Of a DNA stretch of 60,174 nucleotides, positions 55,630 through 60,174 are shown piece after piece (the stretch's first letter is position 1; each line of letters opens with the position of its first letter). A program made the position numbers and the translations under genes. Source of the stretch: Gammaproteobacteria bacterium (GTDB lineage: Bacteria > Pseudomonadota > Gammaproteobacteria > Competibacterales > Competibacteraceae); the NCBI GenBank assembly GCA_020846135.1, contig JADLEK010000048.1, forward strand, positions 1 to 60,174, written 5' to 3'. The notes under the pieces were generated by a model, which was not told where the DNA came from, did not search any database, and worked only from the letters and a program-made list of their open reading frames with translations.

Positions 55630-56935
55630 CGGTAGCGGACCGTCGCTCGGCAACCAGCGCTAACAGGTTCTCCCGGGCGATCTTGCCGGTCTCGTTGCGC
55701 GGCAACGCCGCCACTTTGAGCAGGGGCCGGGGCAAAAACACCGGATCAAGCCGCTCAACCAGCGCCGCCAGAATCTGGCGCTCGCTCAAGTCCGGCGCTA
55801 CCACTAGCGCAATAAGCCGTTCAACCCCGGTTCCTGCATCGTCCGGTATGGCGAAGACCCCTTCCGTGACGCCTGCGATGGCGTTGATCTGGTGGTTGAG
55901 ATAGGCCAAAGAACTGCGCTTACCGGCAATGTTGACCAGATCCTCGCTGCGTCCGATCAGCCTGAATTCGCTCTCGCTGCACTCTTCAACCCTGTCGCTC
56001 AACGTGATCGGTTCCGGTAGATGTGCGCCGGACAGTTGTCCGTCATGAAGGTGAAACCCGTCATACAGCCGCCAGTGGTCGCCATCCAGAGTGCGGCGGC
56101 TAGCGATGGAGCCGGCCTCGGTGCAACCATAAATTTCCAGCACCAGGGCGTTGAACGCCGCTTCAGCCTGTGCGGCCAGTTCCGGCGCGAGCGGCGCGGT
56201 GGCCGAGATCAGCAACGTCACATCCGGCCAGCGCAAACCGGCGTTGACGCAGGCCCGCAAATGTACCGGCGTAGTCACCAGAATCCGCCGATCCGGCGTT
56301 TCTAGCAGTGCAGTGCGGACATCTTCCGGGAAAAATGGTCGGCCCGCATGGACGCTGATGCCACTGGCCAGCGGAGCCATGATCGAGGTTTCCAGACCGT
56401 ACATGTGCTGGGGCGGCACGGTCGCCACGATGTTCATTCCCGTTGCAAAGCCGAAGCGTTGTCGCGCCTGTTGCGCGCCATTCACCAGTTCGCCCCAGGT
56501 TTTAGGATGCGGTCTGGATTGGCCGGTGCTGCCGGAAGTAAAGGCGATAGCCGTGATCTGCGCTGCCGGCAGTTCGGGAATCGCCGGCGGCAGGTCGTCG
56601 TCAGCAGTCTCCAGCGCGAGCCACGCCGCGACCTGCGCATCAACGACCGCAGCGCTGTCGGGGTAGGCTGTCGCGAGCTGCTGCAAGTGCCGGTCAGCGC
56701 GACTGGATGGCAGCAGATTGGTCTGGCCGTTGACGCCTACCGCCGCAAACACCGCCATGAACCGATAACGGTCTTCACACAGGTTGAAAATGAACCGGGT
56801 GTTGGGTAAATGGCGGGCGATGCCGGCGACCTGACGCAGGAAGGCGGCGCAGCTGATCGGTGCGCGGTTATGCCAGACCAAAGGAGAATCCAGCGCGGTC
56901 GCCGTGGATAGCAAGGGAAGGTTGGCAGACATCAT
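55619..56935 (-). CDS. AMP-binding acyl/aryl-CoA or ACP ligase (ApeH-like)
   Basis: This 438-residue adenylate-forming enzyme has the phosphate-binding motif AFTSGSTGQSRPHPKTW, the EIYGCTEAGSIASRR motif and the C-terminal GRSEDLVNIAGKRSSL hinge and NETGKIARENL lysine. It is shorter than typical acyl-CoA synthetases (about 500 or more), as are ApeH-type ligases, which prime aryl-polyene synthesis. Gene order ligase–dehydratase (ApeH–ApeI) supports that assignment, but the substrate is unproven. No carrier protein or other pathway gene is nearby. Confidence 0.8.
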   Translation of the reverse strand: MMSANLPLLSTATALDSPLVWHNRAPISCAAFLRQVAGIARHLPNTRFIFNLCEDRYRFMAVFAAVGVNGQTNLLPSSRADRHLQQLATAYPDSAAVVDAQVAAWLALETADDDLPPAIPELPAAQITAIAFTSGSTGQSRPHPKTWGELVNGAQQARQRFGFATGMNIVATVPPQHMYGLETSIMAPLASGISVHAGRPFFPEDVRTALLETPDRRILVTTPVHLRACVNAGLRWPDVTLLISATAPLAPELAAQAEAAFNALVLEIYGCTEAGSIASRRTLDGDHWRLYDGFHLHDGQLSGAHLPEPITLSDRVEECSESEFRLIGRSEDLVNIAGKRSSLAYLNHQINAIAGVTEGVFAIPDDAGTGVERLIALVVAPDLSERQILAALVERLDPVFLPRPLLKVAALPRNETGKIARENLLALVAERRSATDAV

Positions 56936-57019
56936 GGGCGGGGATGCACAGCGGCTGAGATGCTTAAATTTAGCAGTTCCGGCGGCTATTGCATCCAGAG
57001 ACCCTCGGGAGTGGCTCCA

Positions 57020-57820
57020 TCACGACGATTCATCCGTCAACCACGCTCGAAAGAGCGTATTCAGCGGCCCCAGCCCCAGGTGCGGAGTCGGCGTCAGCGC
57101 GGGTCCTTCCGCCAAGCGCATCAGTTCGGCTTTGATCCAGTCATTCAGCGCCGGGATGCTTGGCCCCCAGGACAGTTCCTCGCCGCCTTGCTTGAGCCTC
57201 AGCAACTGCGCGATGGCCTCGTGCAAGGCGCCGGGCGGGATCAAGGTTTCTACCAGTTCGCGGAACGGCATCGGCACCACGCCACGCCCGCTTTCCAGCC
57301 AGCCGACCGCCAATAGCGGCCGCAGTACATACAGGTATTTCTTCAACCGCACCCGGTCGCCTTGCAAATACTCCCGATAGTTGCCCCGCGCCATGTGCAG
57401 GTAGTGCCAGGCGCAGGACAGTGGCGCGTAATAATCCGGGGTTAGCGCCTGTAGCGCTTCGCAAAAACCTGGTTCCGCCCGGTAAATGATCGGTGAATGC
57501 AACCATTCGAATAACGGCGGATTGCCCTTGCCCATCAGTTGCAGGGCTTTGCGCCAGTCCCAGCCGTTGATGTCAAACACGCCTTCAATCGGACATTCAA
57601 TCACATCGCGACGGTGTTCCAGATCGATGCGCAAATACTCGTCGCGGGGCCGGACATAGATAAAACGCACGTCATAATCGCTGTCCGGCGAGGCAAACCC
57701 CCAAGCCCGGCTGCCGGATTCGCAGGCGTACAGGATGCGCACCGCATGGGTTTGCTCAAGGATTGCCAAGCGCTCCAGAATGGTCGCGGTGATGGCATCG
57801 GATGGGGCAGGGTAGTTCAT
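57020..57820 (-). CDS. RlaP/YcgL-type nucleotidyltransferase
   Basis: The 266-residue protein belongs to the DNA polymerase beta-like nucleotidyltransferases: ACESGSRAWGFASPDSDYDVRFIYVRPRDEYL has the GS and D-x-D catalytic motif, and DVIECPIEGVFDINGWDWRKALQLMGKGNPPLFEWLHSP is typical of the RlaP family, linked in some species to RNA repair. No RtcB or RNA ligase lies nearby here. ATG 57820 is chosen; the seven upstream codons look non-conserved. It may follow an unrelated promoter in the AT-rich gap upstream. Confidence 0.85.
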   Translation of the reverse strand: MNYPAPSDAITATILERLAILEQTHAVRILYACESGSRAWGFASPDSDYDVRFIYVRPRDEYLRIDLEHRRDVIECPIEGVFDINGWDWRKALQLMGKGNPPLFEWLHSPIIYRAEPGFCEALQALTPDYYAPLSCAWHYLHMARGNYREYLQGDRVRLKKYLYVLRPLLAVGWLESGRGVVPMPFRELVETLIPPGALHEAIAQLLRLKQGGEELSWGPSIPALNDWIKAELMRLAEGPALTPTPHLGLGPLNTLFRAWLTDESS

Positions 57821-58217
57821 GGTCAGCGAAGGGTATCCCATCGTTGGGGCCGCATAATGGGTTCCTGCATTTCAAAGCGCGCTGCCATGATCGCTCAATC
57901 TCCAGTAGAAAATGTTTATTAGCATAGCAAAAGGCGTGATCACGATCGGTTTTCCGCCACAGAATGAAGTTGATCAAATTGACAGATCGCCTTGTTTTAT
58001 AAATTATATTTAAGTATCATAAATATGACGAAATTTGCCAAATAGTTCCTGCCTGTAGTCCACTCACACTCGCCGATCACATGGATTCATCTACCAGTAA
58101 AATTTATCTCAACCTATTGAATATAAATTAATATTAAAATTATTAAACCGAAAGCTTGGTATGCGGAATGTCGGATGAAAATCTACCCAGAATTGAACTC
58201 ACTTCAAGGAAACCCTC
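57821..58217. other. AT-rich gap between divergent genes
   Basis: This 397-bp stretch is markedly AT-rich from about 57900 to 58150 and contains no gene I can support. A rightward promoter candidate is TTGACA at 57979–57984 with AATTAT 17 bp downstream (58002–58007). A short rightward frame from 58175 overlaps the next gene in another frame and is not credible. Confidence 0.55.
57979..58007 (+). promoter_or_regulatory. Candidate sigma-70 promoter upstream of the TSUP gene
   Basis: A perfect -35 TTGACA is followed 17 bp later by AATTAT (4 of 6 consensus) in an AT-rich setting, about 210 bp before the TSUP start. Confidence 0.4.
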
Positions 58218-59018
58218 TTGGACGCAATGTTACCGATCCTGTTGTTGTATCTGGCGCTGGGTGCCTTTGCCGGCGTTATGGCTGGTCTGCTCGGCGTCGG
58301 TGGCGGCTTGATCATCGTGCCGGTGCTGGCCGGAATTTTTCACCACCAGCAGATCAGTGAAGCGCTCATCATGCACCTGGCAATCGGCACCTCGCTGGCG
58401 ACCATTGTCGTGACTTCAATATCCTCGGTTCGCGCTCATCACCAGCGAGGCGCGGTGCTATGGTCAACGGTCTGGCGACTGACGCCCGGCATTGTCATCG
58501 GCGCCTGGGGGGGAGCGGCGGTCGCCTGGGCTTTACCCAGCGCGGCGCTGAGCAAAGTTTTTGCCGTATTCGTGTTGACTATCTCGGCGCAAATGGCGTT
58601 TGGCGCGAAGCCGGCGCCGCAGCGTGAATTGCCGGGGACCGCGGGTATGACGATCGCGGGTGGAGTCATTGGGATCGTATCGGGCATCGTCGGGATTGGC
58701 GGGGGTTCGCTGACCGTACCGTTTCTGACCTGGTGCAATATCGCCATGCGTCAGGCGGTGGCGACCTCAGCCGCTTGTGGCGTACCGATTGCCTTGGCTG
58801 GGGCGCTTGGTTTCATTGTGACCGGATTCAATGAGCCTGATCTGCCGTCCTGGAGCCTGGGCTATATCTATGGCCCGGCGCTGATCGGAGTTGCCGTTGC
58901 CAGCATGTTGACGGCGCCGTTGGGCGTAAAGTTGGCTCATACTCTGCCGACCGGTATGCTGAAAAAAGTATTTGCAGTGTTTCTGGCGGTGGTTGGCGTC
59001 AAGATGTTGCTGGGGTAG
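58218..59018 (+). CDS. TSUP/TauE-SafE family sulfite or anion exporter
   Basis: The 266-residue membrane protein has about eight helices in two similar halves. Each half opens with the family glycine motif (GLLGVGGGLIIVPVL and GIVGIGGGSLTVPFL). TSUP proteins transport sulfite, sulfonates or related anions; the substrate here is unknown. TTG at 58218 is the preferred start because AAGGA lies 7 bp upstream; ATG at 58227 is the alternative. Confidence 0.9.
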   Translation: MDAMLPILLLYLALGAFAGVMAGLLGVGGGLIIVPVLAGIFHHQQISEALIMHLAIGTSLATIVVTSISSVRAHHQRGAVLWSTVWRLTPGIVIGAWGGAAVAWALPSAALSKVFAVFVLTISAQMAFGAKPAPQRELPGTAGMTIAGGVIGIVSGIVGIGGGSLTVPFLTWCNIAMRQAVATSAACGVPIALAGALGFIVTGFNEPDLPSWSLGYIYGPALIGVAVASMLTAPLGVKLAHTLPTGMLKKVFAVFLAVVGVKMLLG

Positions 59019-59116
59019 TAAAAGCATCCAGGCCGATGACGTAGAGAAAATGAGCCTTTCCGGTTATTAGCAGGATGACCAACGCAGAATAGCTGACGAT
59101 GGGGAGATTGAAACTA

Positions 59117-60174
59117 ATGTTTAAAAATCTTAAGTTACGGACTCAGTTAAACTTTGGTTTTGCAGCGGTCATTGTATTGCTAATCGTTGTGGCGGCAACC
59201 GCCGGATGGGGATTGCAGGGTGCCTCTTACGGGTTTAGCGAATACCGCATCCGGTCAGTTAATTCCGGTCGGGTCAATGCATTTCGGGATGACATGCTCA
59301 ATGCCCGGCTGGCGGTCAAAAACGTCATGATCAATGCCAGTGAGTCCACCATCCATGATTATCGCGAGTACTTTGCACGGATGATGACCGCCATCAAGGA
59401 GATGCAGAGCAACATCCGGCACCCGGCGCGCTTGGCGATGATTGCCGAGGTCAGCGAACGAATGCTCCATTATGATCAAAGTGTTGATCAACTGGTCATA
59501 TTGATCAAACAACGGAATGAAGCCCAGCAAAACCTGGGCGAAACCATGACCCGCATCCAGAAGATTTTAACCCGATTGAATGACGCCGTTGCGGCCAGCG
59601 ATAATCAGCTCATCCTTTCACTGACTAACACCCTGCACATGCGGTTTCTGAATAGTCGATCTCTGCTATTCAAATACCTTGAATCCCACGCCCAAGCCGA
59701 TTTTATACTGCTCCGCGATGAAATTAGCGGACTAGGTAAAGTGATTAACGCCTTAACTACACAGTTGGATGGCGCTTACCAAACGCACGTTGATCAATTC
59801 CGCCAGGAATACGCCAGGATCGACGCACTGGCGCCTGAGCTGAACCGGCTGATGACCCAGAGTGATGAAGTAGTGACCAACACCTTGGATCGGATTGGCC
59901 CGGAGATTGCCGAGATTACCACCCGGCTCATTCAATCCATCGTTGATGATCGAGATGTCCTTGGCGCTCAAGTGCAGAGCAATAACGCCTGGGTCATGCA
60001 AATCGTCCTCTGGGTTGCCATTGCCGCAGTATTGACCGGGATCGCCTTGGCCTGGCTGCTGGTGCGCATTATCCAGCGCCCGATTGGCGGCGAACCGGCT
60101 GAGATGGCTGCCATCACCGAGAAGATTGCCGGCGGCGATCTGACCGTGCGCTTCACCCACACCGGCCACGAAAC
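59117..60174 (+). CDS. Methyl-accepting chemotaxis protein, N-terminal part (cut by window edge)
   Basis: The open frame runs from ATG 59117 (GGGGAG about 11 bp upstream) to the end of the window, giving 352 residues so far. It has a first membrane helix (about 11–33), a long helical periplasmic sensor (about 34–285) rich in Asn, Gln and acidic residues, a second membrane helix (about 292–316: VLWVAIAAVLTGIALAWLLV) and the start of a HAMP domain (IIQRPIGGEPAEMAAITEKIAGGDLTVRF). The IGGEPAE pattern is typical of bacterial chemoreceptors. The cytoplasmic signalling region lies outside the window. Confidence 0.88.
   Translation, partial: MFKNLKLRTQLNFGFAAVIVLLIVVAATAGWGLQGASYGFSEYRIRSVNSGRVNAFRDDMLNARLAVKNVMINASESTIHDYREYFARMMTAIKEMQSNIRHPARLAMIAEVSERMLHYDQSVDQLVILIKQRNEAQQNLGETMTRIQKILTRLNDAVAASDNQLILSLTNTLHMRFLNSRSLLFKYLESHAQADFILLRDEISGLGKVINALTTQLDGAYQTHVDQFRQEYARIDALAPELNRLMTQSDEVVTNTLDRIGPEIAEITTRLIQSIVDDRDVLGAQVQSNNAWVMQIVLWVAIAAVLTGIALAWLLVRIIQRPIGGEPAEMAAITEKIAGGDLTVRFTHTGHE

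Noticed and set aside
58175..58360. 61-codon frame before the TSUP gene
   Set aside because: It overlaps the well-supported TSUP gene in another frame and has no ribosome site.

Overview
The window is chromosomal DNA of a moderately GC-rich gammaproteobacterium outside the Enterobacterales. The main evidence is gene order. The block metY–rimP–nusA–infB–rbfA–truB–rpsO–pnp, followed by tRNA-Ser, 4.5S RNA, dnaX, ybaB and recR, is all on the minus strand. Other typical proteobacterial pairs are mutY–yggX, zur–znuCB with divergent znuA, purE–purK, and a UbiK gene beside comM. I cannot name the genus from sequence alone; a Competibacter-like or related lineage is only a guess.

Layout. 0.17–12.3 kb: information-processing genes, all leftward. 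12.4–15.6 kb: a small lipoprotein gene, acylphosphatase, an intergenic cluster of four perfect DnaA boxes, proS, and a DUF4124 protein. 15.9–23.7 kb: branched-chain amino acid and phospholipid genes (ilvB, ilvH, ilvC, pssA, leuA), rightward. They are interrupted by a Uma2-family gene and by a pair of GATC-type genes: a DpnA-like adenine methyltransferase and a MutH-like endonuclease. 23.7–27.8 kb: family-4 uracil-DNA glycosylase, rimI, a cold-shock protein and an OmpR/EnvZ-type two-component system. 27.8–32.6 kb: tRNA-Phe, yggX, mutY, a YeeZ-like SDR, and a REC-REC-GGDEF-EAL protein with degraded catalytic motifs. 32.7–37.0 kb: ilvD and a PII–amtB–PII nitrogen operon with a recognisable sigma-54 promoter and NtrC-type site. 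37.3–41.7 kb: ubiK, comM, a broken Uma2 gene, a secreted unknown, and a PP2C phosphatase next to a NUDIX/winged-helix regulator. 41.9–46.2 kb: an RND efflux adaptor and pump. 46.3–49.7 kb: the zinc-uptake locus with two Zur boxes. 49.8–53.7 kb: dksA, msrP, a secreted Cache protein and a chemoreceptor. 53.7–57.8 kb: purE, purK, an ApeI/ApeH-like dehydratase–ligase pair and a RlaP-type nucleotidyltransferase. 58.2–60.2 kb: a TSUP permease and the first two-thirds of another chemoreceptor, cut by the window edge.

How the genes work together. Most of the window is core housekeeping. ilvB/H/C, ilvD and leuA cover most of valine, isoleucine and leucine synthesis. The PII/AmtB operon carries its own nitrogen-control signals, and the zinc locus carries its own zinc-control operators. 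The accessory content most worth follow-up is the DnaA-box cluster at 13.1–13.3 kb, the GATC methylase/MutH-like pair at 20.6–22.1 kb, the ApeH/ApeI pair outside any visible aryl-polyene cluster, and several small repeats. No prophage, insertion sequence or CRISPR array was seen.
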